A DNA stretch of 64,000 nt, taken from positions 2,604,001-2,668,000 of the forward strand of contig AP009389.1 in assembly GCA_000010565.1 (NCBI GenBank), read 5' to 3'. Numbering within the stretch: position 1 is the first letter of the stretch; the number at the start of each line of letters is the position of its first letter. The notes under the pieces were generated by a model. It ran no database searches, was not told the origin of the DNA, and was given only the letters and a program-made list of their open reading frames with translations. A program made the position numbers and the translations under genes. Origin of the DNA: Pelotomaculum thermopropionicum SI. Its GTDB lineage: Bacteria; Bacillota; Desulfotomaculia; Desulfotomaculales; Pelotomaculaceae. Shown piece by piece: positions 46,162 through 55,203 of this stretch.

Positions 46162-47598
46162 TCACTCCAGCACATACTTGCCGGCTTCATACGGTTTGGG
46201 AATGGCCACCGGGTAGTCGCCGCTGAAGCAGGCGGTGCAGAAATTGTCCCGGCTTTCCCCGAAAACACCCAGCAGGCCTTCCAGGCTAAGGTAATGCAGC
46301 CCGTCGGCGCCGATGAAGTCCTTGATTTCGGCCAGGCTTTTGTGGGCGGCAATCAGTTCTTCCTCGTTCGACGTGTCTATGCCGTAGTAGCAGGATTTCT
46401 TTACCGGAGGGGAGCTCAAGCAGAAGTGGACCTCCCTGGCCCCGAATTCCCGCAGCATGTTTACTATCTTGCCGCTGGTGGTGCCCCGCACGATGGAGTC
46501 GTCCACCACCACCACCCTTTTGCCGTTCAGCACGTCGCGGACGGGATTGAGCTTGAGCCTCACCCCCAGGTCCCGGATGCTCTGGGTGGGCTGAATAAAG
46601 GTGCGGCCGATGTAGCGGTTTTTCATCAGGCCTTCCTCAAAGGGTATGCCCGACTGCTCCGCAAACCCTCTGGCGGCGGTGGTGCCGGAGTCTGGCACCG
46701 GTATCACCAGGTCGGCCTCAACCGGGTACTCCCTGGCGAGCTGGCGCCCCATCTCGCGGCGCACCTTGCTTACGCTGAAGCCGTCCATCCGGCTGTCGGG
46801 CCGGGCAAAGTAGATGTACTCAAAAATGCAGTGGGCCCTTCTGCCGGCCTGCACCGGCTTTCTGGAATTCACGCCGTTCTCGTCGATGATTATGATCTCG
46901 CCCGGCTCCACATCCCGCACCAGTTCCGCCCCCACCGTATCCAGGGCGCAGGACTCCGAGGCCAGGATGTGCGCGTCCCCCTTGCGGCCCAGGCAGAGCG
47001 GCCTGATCCCGAACGGGTCGCGGACCCCGATCAGGCTTTTTTCAGTGAGGAGCAGAATTGCATAACCTCCTTTGATGTCAACCATGCATTTGTGGATTGC
47101 ATCGGCAAGGCCGTTCTGGCTGTACCTGGCAATGAGGTTTACGATCACCTCGCTGTCGGTGGACGACTGAAAGACCGCCCCTGTTGAGGCCAGGTGAGAG
47201 CGCAGTTCGGTAATGTTGGCGATATTTCCGTTGTGAGCCAGGCCGATCATCCCCCTGGCATAGCGGAACACCAGCGGCTGGGCATTAACGGGATGGCTCG
47301 AGCCCGTGGTAGAGTAGCGCACGTGCCCCACGGCCAGGTGGCCCTGGAAGCTGCTTAGCTTTTCATGGTTAAATACATCGGACACCAGCCCCATATCTTT
47401 TATGAGCTGGATCCTCTCCCCGTCGCCCACGGCAATGCCGGCGCTCTCCTGCCCCCTGTGCTGCAGGGCGTACAGGCCGTAGTAGGTAATCCTGGCCACA
47501 TCCAGGCCGGCGCCGTAAATGCCGAAGATGCCGCACTCCTCTTGCGGCTTGTCTGCCGGCCATACCCCGCCGGAGCCTCCTAAATATTCCTCCGCCAT
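46162..47598 (-). CDS. purF: Amidophosphoribosyltransferase, 4Fe-4S type
   Basis: This is a 478-residue protein. Cys after a short propeptide ([13 protein letters not shown]) is the glutaminase nucleophile. The PRPP-binding loop is [19 protein letters not shown]. Iron-sulfur cysteines match the Bacillus enzyme: [24 protein letters not shown] and NFCTACFSG. It makes phosphoribosylamine from PRPP, the committed step, so a PRPP-sensing leader upstream of the operon makes sense. Confidence 0.96.
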   Translation of the reverse strand: MAEEYLGGSGGVWPADKPQEECGIFGIYGAGLDVARITYYGLYALQHRGQESAGIAVGDGERIQLIKDMGLVSDVFNHEKLSSFQGHLAVGHVRYSTTGSSHPVNAQPLVFRYARGMIGLAHNGNIANITELRSHLASTGAVFQSSTDSEVIVNLIARYSQNGLADAIHKCMVDIKGGYAILLLTEKSLIGVRDPFGIRPLCLGRKGDAHILASESCALDTVGAELVRDVEPGEIIIIDENGVNSRKPVQAGRRAHCIFEYIYFARPDSRMDGFSVSKVRREMGRQLAREYPVEADLVIPVPDSGTTAARGFAEQSGIPFEEGLMKNRYIGRTFIQPTQSIRDLGVRLKLNPVRDVLNGKRVVVVDDSIVRGTTSGKIVNMLREFGAREVHFCLSSPPVKKSCYYGIDTSNEEELIAAHKSLAEIKDFIGADGLHYLSLEGLLGVFGESRDNFCTACFSGDYPVAIPKPYEAGKYVLE

Positions 47599-47647
47599 GG
47601 CTTATCTCTCCCTCAAAAGCCGGTTATTTGTCAGCACACACCCGGTC

Positions 47648-48367
47648 TCACTCAAATTTTTTGCCGGTAAGCCTTCTGAACATTTCCTCGTAAGCACCCT
47701 CGACATTGCCCAGATCGCGGCGGAAGCGGTCCTTGTCCAGCTTCTCGCGGGTCGTCCTGTCCCAAAAACGGCAGGTATCGGGAGAAATTTCGTCCCCCAG
47801 AACCAGCCCGCCTTTGTGGGTGCCGAACTCAAGCTTGAAGTCCACCAGGTCGATGTCCTTGCCGGCCAGGTATTCCAGCAGGATGCCGTTCACCTTAAGG
47901 GCCGTTTCCTCTATTTTGGCCATCTGCTCCGGGCTGGCCAGGCCCAGCGCCCTGATGTGGTAGCCGTTAATCATGGGGTCACCCAGTTCGTCGCTTTTGT
48001 AATAAAACTCCAGAACCGGAAAGGGAAGGGCGGTGCCTTCGGGCAGGCCCAGGCGCTTGGCCAGGCTGCCGGCCGCAATGTTGCGGACCACCACCTCGAC
48101 CTTTAATATTTCCAGGGCCTTTACAAGCATTTCCCGCTCGCCCGCCAACTCCACAAAATGGGTGGGGACGCCGCGCTTCTCCAAAAGGCGGAAGAATACC
48201 GCCGATATCTGGTTGTTGAGCGCCCCCTTGTTCCGGATGGTCCCCTTTTTGGCCCCGTTAAAGGCGGTGGCGTCGTCCTTGAACTCGACCAGGTACAGGT
48301 CCGGGCTGTCCGTCCGGTATACCCGCTTGGCCTTTCCTTCATAAAGCTGCTCCAGCTTTTGAACCAT
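47648..48367 (-). CDS. purC: SAICAR synthetase
   Basis: This 239-residue protein shows [40 protein letters not shown] and the signature LVDFKLEFG followed by [12 protein letters not shown]. It joins aspartate to CAIR. In Bacillus the purSQL genes follow purC; here purF follows directly after 49 bases. Confidence 0.96.
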   Translation of the reverse strand: MVQKLEQLYEGKAKRVYRTDSPDLYLVEFKDDATAFNGAKKGTIRNKGALNNQISAVFFRLLEKRGVPTHFVELAGEREMLVKALEILKVEVVVRNIAAGSLAKRLGLPEGTALPFPVLEFYYKSDELGDPMINGYHIRALGLASPEQMAKIEETALKVNGILLEYLAGKDIDLVDFKLEFGTHKGGLVLGDEISPDTCRFWDRTTREKLDKDRFRRDLGNVEGAYEEMFRRLTGKKFE

Positions 48368-48386
48368 TCATCAATCCCTCCGTATC

Positions 48387-49682
48387 CTACAGGCCGAACC
48401 GCTTGTATATTTCATCCACGTGCTTTAAGTGGTAGTTGTAGTCAAACAGCCGGTCTATTTCCTCCGCGCTGAAATGGGCCATCAGTTCAGCGTCCTTAAG
48501 CAACAAGTCGCGGAAATTCTGGCCGGTGCGCCAGGACTGCATGGCGTTGCGCTGCACCAGTTCATAGGCGCGCTCCCTGGCAAGCCCTTTTTCCTCCACC
48601 AGAGAGAGAAGGACGCGCTGGGAAAAAATCAGCCCGCGGGTGCGTTCGATATTGCGCTTCATGTTTTCGGGGTAAACCATCAGGCCGGAAATGATGCCGG
48701 TAAGCTTGACCAGCATGTAATCCAGGATTATGGTGCTGTCGGGTATGATCACCCGCTCGACGGAAGAATGGGAGATGTCGCGCTCGTTCCAGAGCGCCAC
48801 GTTTTCCATGGCTGCCAGGGCGTTGCCGCGCAGGAGGCGGGCCAGCCCGGAAATGCGCTCGCCGGTGATCGGATTGCGCTTGTGCGGCATGGCCGAAGAG
48901 CCTTTCTGGCCTTTTTTGAAAGGCTCCTCCACTTCCAGAATGTCGGTGCGCTGCAGGCTGCGCAGTTCGGTGGCGAATTTGTCCAGGGAACTGCCGATAA
49001 CCGCAATGGTGGTCAGATACTCGGCGTGGCGGTCCCTCTGCAGCACCTGGGTGGACACCCTGGCCGGCTTCAGCCCCAGCCTGGCGCAGACGTAGGCTTC
49101 CACCCGCGGGTCGATATTGGCGTATGTGCCCACCGCCCCCGAAATTTTGCCCACGCTTATCGCCTCCACCGCACGCTCCATCCTCTGGATGTTACGTTCG
49201 GTTTCGGCCACCCAGAGAAGCATTTTCAGGCCGAAAGTTATCGGCTCGGCATGAATGCCGTGGGTGCGCCCGATCATTACCGTCTTTCTGTGTTCCCCGG
49301 CCTTTTCCAGAAGCGCCTGCCGCAACTGCCTCAGCCTTTCCAACAGGTGCAGGCCGGCCTCCCTCATCAGGACGGAGAGGGCGGTGTCCACCACGTCCGA
49401 GGAGGTAAGGCCAAGGTGAATGTACCTGGCAGCGTCGCCCACGTACTCGGCCACATTGGTGGTAAAGGCTATCACGTCGTGGTTGGTCACGGCCTCTATT
49501 TCGGCAATGCGCCGCACGTCGAAACCGGCCTTTTTCTTAATCTCGGCCACGGCCTCGCGGGGCACCTGCCCCAGTTCGGCCAGCGCCTCACAGGCCAGTA
49601 TTTCGATGTCAAGCCATTTGCTAAACTTGTTTTCCTCCGACCAGATTTTTTTCATCTCCGGCAGGGTATAGCGGTCAATCAT
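48387..49682 (-). CDS. purB: Adenylosuccinate lyase
   Basis: This is a 431-residue fumarase-superfamily protein with [31 protein letters not shown] and the signature loop [12 protein letters not shown]. It acts twice in purine synthesis (SAICAR and adenylosuccinate). Second gene of the pur operon. Confidence 0.96.
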   Translation of the reverse strand: MIDRYTLPEMKKIWSEENKFSKWLDIEILACEALAELGQVPREAVAEIKKKAGFDVRRIAEIEAVTNHDVIAFTTNVAEYVGDAARYIHLGLTSSDVVDTALSVLMREAGLHLLERLRQLRQALLEKAGEHRKTVMIGRTHGIHAEPITFGLKMLLWVAETERNIQRMERAVEAISVGKISGAVGTYANIDPRVEAYVCARLGLKPARVSTQVLQRDRHAEYLTTIAVIGSSLDKFATELRSLQRTDILEVEEPFKKGQKGSSAMPHKRNPITGERISGLARLLRGNALAAMENVALWNERDISHSSVERVIIPDSTIILDYMLVKLTGIISGLMVYPENMKRNIERTRGLIFSQRVLLSLVEEKGLARERAYELVQRNAMQSWRTGQNFRDLLLKDAELMAHFSAEEIDRLFDYNYHLKHVDEIYKRFGL

Positions 49683-49717
49683 TAGCCTGGAGCCTCCTGC
49701 TGCTTTAATCTTTCAAC

Positions 49718-50257
49718 TCAACTCTTTGAACCGCCCAGGCGGGCCAGGTAGCCCTCCACTCCCAGTTCGGCCAGCAGGGCGTCCTTTTCCTCCACCTGCC
49801 CGGCCAGCCTGTCCTTCATTGCGGCAATCCTGGCCCTCACCGCCGGATCTGCCGCACCTATTATCTGGGCCGCCAGGATGCCGGCATTTCTGGCCCCGTT
49901 TATGGCCACGGCGGCCACGGGCACGCCCGGCGGCATCTGCACGATGGCGTAAAGGGCGTCCACCCCATTTAAGGCGCCCGAACCTATGGGAACCCCGATG
50001 ACGGGCAGGGTGGTACAGGCGGCAATGACGCCGGGCAGGTGGGCGGCCCCGCCGGCCCCGGCGATAATCACTTTAAGCCCGCGCCCGGCGGCACTCCTGG
50101 CGTAACCGGCCGTTTTATCCGGGGCGCGGTGGGCGGAGGATATGACCACCTCGCTGGGAATCTCCAGTTCATCCAGAACCCGCACGGCCTCCCTCATAAC
50201 GGGCAGGTCCGAATCGCTGCCCATAACTATGCCTACCAGGGGCTGAAACTGAGACAT
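49718..50257 (-). CDS. purE: N5-carboxyaminoimidazole ribonucleotide mutase (class I PurE)
   Basis: This is 179 residues from ATG 50257 (AAAGGAG 10 bases upstream; ATG 50266 is too close to it). Conserved: VGIVMGSDSDLPVM, SSAHRAPDKT, AGAGGAAHLPGVIAA and SIVQMPPG-like IVQMPPGVPVA. The pattern looks like class I, which normally needs PurK; purK is not adjacent. First gene of the operon, behind the riboswitch leader. The C-terminal ~20 residues extend beyond the usual end. Confidence 0.95.
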   Translation of the reverse strand: MSQFQPLVGIVMGSDSDLPVMREAVRVLDELEIPSEVVISSAHRAPDKTAGYARSAAGRGLKVIIAGAGGAAHLPGVIAACTTLPVIGVPIGSGALNGVDALYAIVQMPPGVPVAAVAINGARNAGILAAQIIGAADPAVRARIAAMKDRLAGQVEEKDALLAELGVEGYLARLGGSKS

Positions 50258-50349
50258 CAGGCACATACTCCTTTTCTTATAACCTTAAAACGCTTGTTTT
50301 GAAATGAACATATCGGATGGTTTCTAAGGCCCGTTTGCGGCAACGGCCG

Positions 50350-50407
50350 AAAAACTTAAACCCAGGCGCATAGGATTTCGTCAATGAGCGAAACCTATCC
50401 GCCTGGG
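50350..50407 (-). terminator. Riboswitch-controlled terminator before purE
   Basis: On the minus strand CCCAGGCGGATAGGTTTCG pairs with the inverse strand ending GCGCCTGGG across an 8-base loop (about 19 pairs with three mismatches or bulges), followed by TTTAAGTTTTT. The 5' arm shares GCCCAGGCGG with the 3' strand of the upstream aptamer, so the two structures exclude each other. Confidence 0.8.
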
Positions 50408-50572
50408 CTTTTATCCCTTGCCGGTGTAACCCCCGGATGCTGGAAAGATGCTGAAGAAGGACGTCCTCGTCTTTTTCCTTCCGGCTTCCGGCAGGCCTGC
50501 GCCGCTTGGACCGAACCGCCCTAAACAGGCCCGGGCGTGGAACCCTAGGCGCACTTCCCCTCTGGCCCCGTC
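50405..50572 (-). promoter_or_regulatory. ykkC-class riboswitch aptamer, most likely PRPP-sensing (subtype 2b)
   Basis: The purE leader holds the ykkC hallmarks in order: CCTAGGGTTCC (50538-50549), then GGTCC-AAGCG, a long variable arm, then ACACCGGCAAGGGATAAAAGCCC (read in two parts) ending near 50405. CGCCT before the first block pairs with AGGCG after GGGATAAAAGCCC, closing P1. Subtypes of this class sense guanidine, ppGpp or PRPP. The pur operon context points to PRPP, which is known to turn such genes on. The aptamer's 3' strand is also the 5' arm of the terminator, so ligand binding should allow read-through. The ligand is inferred. Confidence 0.8.
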
Positions 50573-50638
50573 ATAAATTGTCAAGAACAAAAGCAATAAC
50601 GCCCGTATCAACAACGGGCTAATGCTTCTTCTGAATTT

Positions 50639-50667
50639 ATCTTATAAAAGTTTTAATAAAGAGTCAA
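50639..50667 (-). promoter_or_regulatory. Promoter of the pur operon
   Basis: On the minus strand TTGACT (50662-50667) and TAAGAT (50639-50644) are 17 bases apart. Transcription would start near 50632, leaving a ~375-base leader with a small GCCCGT/ACGGGC hairpin, the aptamer and the terminator. Confidence 0.65.
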
Positions 50668-50744
50668 CAGATAATGTGACAGTTGCTCGGGACAAGAGGA
50701 GGCGCTCCAATGGCAATAAATAACAGGGCAGCCAAAGCAATTAT

Positions 50745-51188
50745 TTATTGCACATTATCTGCCCTGTCCTGCAGCCCCTCGCCCAGCGCCGCAGCCGCCA
50801 GCCTGCTGTCGAAAGTCAGCAGATAAACTTCCGGAACCCTTTTTTGCAGCGTTTTAGCAGCAGCCAGGTGCCACAGGTCGGCGCCCCGTAGCGGCCATTT
50901 CTGAGACAACGACTTAAACTTATCCCGGTCCGGCATTAGATACAGATATCTCCACGGACCTTCCTCCAGAGACTGATAAGCGGCGTTTATGAGCACCTCA
51001 GCCACCAGCCCTTCCCGTCTTATCCGCGAGACAACCGCGCAGACTTCGGCATAGGAAAGAGAAGAAATTAAATGCACGCCCTCCCGCTGCGCCCAGTTCA
51101 GCGCCTCCTCACTGTATTCATCTCTAAAAAGGGCGGACAAAACGGCGGAAGCATCCCAGTAAACAACAACAAAGTTATTTTCTTTCAC
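50745..51188 (-). CDS. VapC-type PIN-domain toxin
   Basis: This is 147 residues from GTG 51188, with GGAGGAGG 9 bases upstream. PIN features: VVYWDASAVLSALF (first acidic residue), SLSYAEVCAVVSRI (glutamate), LRGADLWHLAAAKTL (aspartate) and LTFDSRLAAAAL (last aspartate). It probably cleaves RNA. It overlaps the antitoxin gene by 14 bases and sits between guaA and the pur promoter. Confidence 0.88.
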   Translation of the reverse strand: MKENNFVVVYWDASAVLSALFRDEYSEEALNWAQREGVHLISSLSYAEVCAVVSRIRREGLVAEVLINAAYQSLEEGPWRYLYLMPDRDKFKSLSQKWPLRGADLWHLAAAKTLQKRVPEVYLLTFDSRLAAAALGEGLQDRADNVQ

Positions 51189-51471
51189 CGGCCCTGTCCT
51201 CCTCCAAAAATTCACGGGCCGACCTGCCGGGCAGGGGCAGGGGAGGAGGCAATTTATTTATCTTTTTCTTTTTAGCAGCTTGGATAAGCCCCTCTCTCAC
51301 CAGGCTTTCTATGCGCTCGGCAAGAGAAAGAGCCTCCGGAGTGACCGGAACAATCCGCCCTACAGGCCTATTGCGGTCCGTGATAATTATCTCCGCCCCT
51401 TTTTGAACTTCCTTAAGCAGCTTGCTGAGATTAATTTTGGCATCACGAATACCTATACTTACCGGTTTCAT
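51175..51471 (-). CDS. Phd/YefM-family antitoxin
   Basis: This is 98 residues from ATG 51471 with GAGGAG 7 bases upstream; an earlier frame start at 51507 lacks a site. The N-terminal fold VSIGIRDAKINLSKLLKEV, then IIITDRNRPVGRIVPV, is Phd-like; the C-terminal tail is basic-proline and then acidic (PLPGRSAREFLEEDRAGE) and should bind the adjacent PIN toxin. Confidence 0.88.
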   Translation of the reverse strand: MKPVSIGIRDAKINLSKLLKEVQKGAEIIITDRNRPVGRIVPVTPEALSLAERIESLVREGLIQAAKKKKINKLPPPLPLPGRSAREFLEEDRAGERK

Positions 51472-51659
51472 ATCAATTCTCCTCACCAATGTAATCACAA
51501 TGGTCATATTATAATAATAACTATTGTAACCACATCAGTCAAGTGAAGGGAGATGTCAATGGGCAACTACCTAAAAAATTTTAAATTTGCTTGTATCAAG
51601 TTATCTCCGGGGAAAAACCAAACCCGGCACGCCATGCTCAGGAACGGCCGGGCTGTTCT

Positions 51660-53201
51660 CTATTCCCACTCAATTGTCGCCGGGGGCTTGGAAGTAATGT
51701 CGTAGACCACCCGGTTCACTTCCTTGATCTCGCTGACAATGCGGGAGGAGATGGCCTCCAGCACCTCGTAGGGCAGGCGCACCCAGTCGGCGGTCATGGC
51801 GTCGCGGCTGTGCACCGCCCGGACGGCCACGGTGTACGAATAAGTCCGCTCGTCCCCCATCACGCCCACGCTTTTTATGTCGGGCAACACGGCAAAAGAC
51901 TGCCAGATCTGCCGGTAAAGGCCGGCCTTCCGGATTTCCTCCTCCACGATGGCGTCCGCCTCCTGCAGGATGGCCAGCTTGTGCTCGGTCACCTCGCCCA
52001 GGATGCGCACCGCCAGACCCGGGCCGGGGAAAGGCTGGCGCCAGATCACCTCTTCCGGCAGGCCCATTTCCTCGCCAAGCTCCCTCACCTCGTCCTTAAA
52101 CAGCCAGCGCAGGGGCTCCACCAGGCCGAAGCGCATGTCCCCCGGCAAACAGCCCACGTTGTGGTGGCTCTTGATTACCGCCGCCGTGGCCGTGCCGCTT
52201 TCCACCACGTCCGGGTAAAGCGTCCCCTGAACCAGAAAGTCAACCTGGCCTAAGGCGGCCGCCTGGTCTTCAAAAACGCGGATAAACTCCTCGCCGATAA
52301 TCTTCCTCTTCATTTCCGGGTCGGTCACCCCGGCCAGCCTGGACAGGAACCGCCGGCGCGCGTCCACGTAGATCAGGTTCATCTTGAACTTTTCCTTGAA
52401 GGTCTTCTGCACCTGCTCCGCCTCGCCCTTGCGCAAAAGTCCGTGGTTTACAAAAACGCAGGTGAGACGGTCCCCCACCGCCCGGTGCACCAGCACCGCC
52501 GCCACGGAGGAATCCACCCCGCCGCTCAAAGCGCAGAGCGCCCTTCCGCTTCCCACCTGCTCCTGCACCTCGGCCACGGCCCGCTCCAGGAAAGAGCCCA
52601 TCGTCCACAGCCCCCTGCAGCCGCAGATGCCGTAAAGAAAGGTCCTCAGTATGTCCTGGCCCTTCGGGGTGTGCACCACTTCAGGGTGAAACTGGACGGC
52701 ATAAAGCTTTCTGGCCGGGTCGGCCATAGCCGCCACCGGGGCCTTGTCCGTGCGCGCGGTAACGTTGAAGCCGGGAGGCGGCAACTCCACCAGGTCGCCG
52801 TGGCTCATCCAGCACTGCTCGAAGGGCTCAAGGCCGGAAAAAAGCCCGCCCCTGTCAAGAACGTTCAGGCCGGTCCGGCCGTACTCCCGGCGGCCGGCCG
52901 GAGACACACGGCCCCCAAGCTGGTAAGCCATCAACTGCATCCCGTAGCAGATGCCCAGAATGGGCACGCCCAGATCATAAACGGCCGGGTCGCAGAACGG
53001 CGCATTTTTCTGATACACGCTGGAAGGTCCGCCCGAAAAGATAATGCCCCTGGGCCCTTTCTTTTTTATCTCCTCGACCGGCGTCGAGAAAGGCAGCATC
53101 TCACAGAATACTTTCAGTTCCCGGACGCGGCGGGCAATCAGGTGGCTGTACTGGCCGCCGAAATCCAGGACTATTACCATTTCCTGCTCAGGCAAAGTCA
53201 T
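51660..53201 (-). CDS. guaA: GMP synthase (glutamine-hydrolysing)
   Basis: This is 513 residues from ATG 53201 (GGAGG 9 bases upstream; GTG 53207 too close). The glutaminase domain has [25 protein letters not shown] (Cys) and [13 protein letters not shown] (His, Glu). The ATP-pyrophosphatase domain has the P-loop [15 protein letters not shown]. It ends in [11 protein letters not shown], the usual dimerisation tail. It makes GMP from XMP and follows hpt directly. Confidence 0.97.
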   Translation of the reverse strand: MTLPEQEMVIVLDFGGQYSHLIARRVRELKVFCEMLPFSTPVEEIKKKGPRGIIFSGGPSSVYQKNAPFCDPAVYDLGVPILGICYGMQLMAYQLGGRVSPAGRREYGRTGLNVLDRGGLFSGLEPFEQCWMSHGDLVELPPPGFNVTARTDKAPVAAMADPARKLYAVQFHPEVVHTPKGQDILRTFLYGICGCRGLWTMGSFLERAVAEVQEQVGSGRALCALSGGVDSSVAAVLVHRAVGDRLTCVFVNHGLLRKGEAEQVQKTFKEKFKMNLIYVDARRRFLSRLAGVTDPEMKRKIIGEEFIRVFEDQAAALGQVDFLVQGTLYPDVVESGTATAAVIKSHHNVGCLPGDMRFGLVEPLRWLFKDEVRELGEEMGLPEEVIWRQPFPGPGLAVRILGEVTEHKLAILQEADAIVEEEIRKAGLYRQIWQSFAVLPDIKSVGVMGDERTYSYTVAVRAVHSRDAMTADWVRLPYEVLEAISSRIVSEIKEVNRVVYDITSKPPATIEWE

Positions 53202-53203
53202 TC

Positions 53204-53749
53204 TCACCTACCTCCTCCGAAAACCCTGGGGCTTAAAACCATAATATAAGGAAGGTTCCGGTAGCACTCGTTGTAGTCCAGCCCGTAGCCGACCACAAAT
53301 TCATCCGGGATGGTGAAGCCGTTGTAATGGATTTCAACGGGCTTTTGGCGGCGGGAAGGCTTGTCCAGGAGGGTGCACACCTTGAGGCTGGCCGGCCCGC
53401 GGGCCGTTAAATTGTCAACCAGGTAGTTCAAAGTCAGCCCGGTGTCTACGATGTCCTCCACGATAAGGACATGGCGGCCTTCGATGCCGCGGTCCAGGTC
53501 CTTTAAAATCCGCACCGCCCCGGACGACTTCGTCGAAGTGCCGTAGCTGGAAACGGCTATGAAGTCGAAAAAGGCGGGAACGGTTATGCTGCGCACCAGG
53601 TCCGCCAGAAAAATCATGGCCCCTTTAAGAATGCCGACCACAAGCAATTCCCTGCCTGCGTAGTCGCGCGAGATTTCCCTCCCCATTTCCGCCACGCGGG
53701 CCCGGATTTCCTCCTCCGTAAAAAGAATCCTTTCACCGTCCGGATGCAC
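53204..53749 (-). CDS. hpt: Hypoxanthine phosphoribosyltransferase
   Basis: This is 181 residues from GTG 53749, with GGGGGG upstream. Conserved: [15 protein letters not shown], the PRPP loop [18 protein letters not shown], and [19 protein letters not shown]. It salvages hypoxanthine and guanine with PRPP. Pairing of salvage (hpt) and guaA upstream of the de novo operon groups all purine genes. Confidence 0.96.
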   Translation of the reverse strand: MHPDGERILFTEEEIRARVAEMGREISRDYAGRELLVVGILKGAMIFLADLVRSITVPAFFDFIAVSSYGTSTKSSGAVRILKDLDRGIEGRHVLIVEDIVDTGLTLNYLVDNLTARGPASLKVCTLLDKPSRRQKPVEIHYNGFTIPDEFVVGYGLDYNECYRNLPYIMVLSPRVFGGGR

Positions 53750-53845
53750 TTTTTAAAGCCCCCCGTTTTGATCTTCAAAAAACATACATTTGCTCAATCA
53801 GCATCTCATGTCATAAATTATAACTGTTATGTTATTAATAATAAA

Positions 53846-53884
53846 GCTTAAAAATAAAGCCCGGCCGGCGGCGCCGGAGCGGGC
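53846..53884 (-). terminator. Intrinsic terminator after the 53888-54607 gene
   Basis: On the minus strand a GC-rich hairpin (GCCCG...CGGGC with inner CCGGCG/GCCGG) is followed by TTTATTTTT, 3 bases after the stop codon. Confidence 0.75.
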
Positions 53885-53887
53885 CTT

Positions 53888-54607
53888 TCAGTTCACAGCA
53901 GGCGGCTCAATTGTTATGTTCTTGTCGTAGTCCCAGAAGCGAAGGTTGATCTCAATGCCGTTTTGCGGGCTGTACTTATCCCTGGCCTGGAGCGTGGCCC
54001 GGCGGATGCGGCAGTCCGCAGGCGAAAGCCACACTTTAAAATAATAATCGGTCAGGCGCAGCTCCAGAAAAGGATCCATCAGGTTCGGCCGCATCTCCAA
54101 AAGAAGCAGCTTTTCCCCGTTTACATTTTCCTCGCCTTTATATTTCAGCTCGGGAATGTCCTTGAAATTGAAGTAGGCCAGGGGGTTCAATTCGGCGTAA
54201 AAGAGCTCCGAATCGGCCAGTTTGTTTCCAGGCAGGGTTATCCACCGGCCGGTCTGCTGGTCTTTGAAATACGAGCTGTCGCCCACCTGAATGAATTCAA
54301 CGGGCGTGTTCATTAAAAGGCCTTTCATGCGCACCCTGTCCGGGGCCACCCGCTCGCCCTCCACCTGGCTGAAAAAATCTACGCTGGACTTGCCCGCCGT
54401 GGTAAGCCTGGTTTCCGCCTGGTAGCGGAAGCTGCCGCTGGCCTTGGTCCTCTCCAGGGCCGTCTTAAGCATTTCCTGCGGCTGCATCTTCCCGTGCCCC
54501 CGGGGCATCAGGCGCCCGCCACCCCAAGCAATCAACGCCAAAAGCACCAGCAGGACCAGCCCGGACAAAACGGCCCGCTTGTTTAACACAAGCCAGAACG
54601 GACGCAA
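53888..54607 (-). CDS. Membrane-anchored LolA/LppX-like protein
   Basis: This is about 239 residues from a TTG at 54607 (GGGAGG 8 bases upstream; GTG 54616 abuts it). One N-terminal transmembrane segment (VLSGLVLLVLLALIAWGGG) is preceded by basic residues, placing the rest outside. The body reads as a beta-rich sheet: SGSFRYQAETRLTTAGKSS, PVEFIQVGDSSYFKD, LKYKGEENVNGEKLLLLEM, YYFKVWLSPADCRI. This half-barrel pattern resembles the LppX/LprG or LolA-like lipid-binding folds. There is no lipobox cysteine, so it is anchored by the helix. Ligand unknown. Confidence 0.65.
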   Translation of the reverse strand: MRPFWLVLNKRAVLSGLVLLVLLALIAWGGGRLMPRGHGKMQPQEMLKTALERTKASGSFRYQAETRLTTAGKSSVDFFSQVEGERVAPDRVRMKGLLMNTPVEFIQVGDSSYFKDQQTGRWITLPGNKLADSELFYAELNPLAYFNFKDIPELKYKGEENVNGEKLLLLEMRPNLMDPFLELRLTDYYFKVWLSPADCRIRRATLQARDKYSPQNGIEINLRFWDYDKNITIEPPAVN

Positions 54608-54783
54608 CCCGGCCACCTCCCGTCCACATATCTTTAACCTATAATACTAGAATGCCGCCGCAAATATGACAGCATGCGCACCCAGCGGGGCAAGAAATGA
54701 AATTTAGACCCGGCTTGCGCAGCAAGGAGAAAAAGGGTAAAATTTACTCATCCGGGGTTAAAGGGAACGAGGAGAAAAAAGTT

Positions 54784-55122
54784 ATGGAAATTAAAGAAAT
54801 GCAGAAAGAAGTGGACGAATGGATCGGCCAGTTTGAAGAAGGCTACTGGAGCCCCCTTTCCATGATGGCCCGGCTGACCGAGGAAGTCGGCGAACTGGCG
54901 CGGGAAATAAACCACCAGTTCGGCGAAAAGCCCAAAAAACCCGACGAGCCGATGGGGGACCTGGCGCTGGAACTGGCCGACATACTGTTCATCCTGATCT
55001 GCTACGCCAACTCGCTGAACATTGACCTGGAAGACGCCTTCAAGCGGGTGATGGCCAAGTACCGCTACCGCGACAGCGACAGGTGGACCAGAAAAGAAAA
55101 CGGCCCGCCCAAACAGGCCTAG
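54784..55122 (+). CDS. MazG-type nucleotide pyrophosphohydrolase
   Basis: This is 112 residues from ATG 54784 (GAGGAG 9 bases upstream); the frame is open upstream without conservation. All-alpha MazG fold: RLTEEVGELAREINHQFG (EExxE) and LALELADILFILICYANSL (ExxD). It is a single-domain form like B. subtilis YpjD, likely a house-cleaning dNTPase. The next gene starts 80 bases on. Confidence 0.9.
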   Translation: MEIKEMQKEVDEWIGQFEEGYWSPLSMMARLTEEVGELAREINHQFGEKPKKPDEPMGDLALELADILFILICYANSLNIDLEDAFKRVMAKYRYRDSDRWTRKENGPPKQA

Positions 55123-55203
55123 CCCTTTTATAATTTAAGGCATTTGCATCCACCATTAGCTTTTGTTTTTAAATCAGGGCGGACAGGGAGGAACTTTTTT
55201 AAA

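Noticed and set aside
50411-50614. 67-codon minus-strand frame in the purE leader
   Set aside because: It covers the conserved riboswitch aptamer, lacks a ribosome site and is not protein-like.
50573-50640. Guanine riboswitch in tandem with the PRPP-type aptamer
   Set aside because: The segment is too short and lacks the three-way junction core of purine aptamers; it holds only a small GCCCGT/ACGGGC hairpin.
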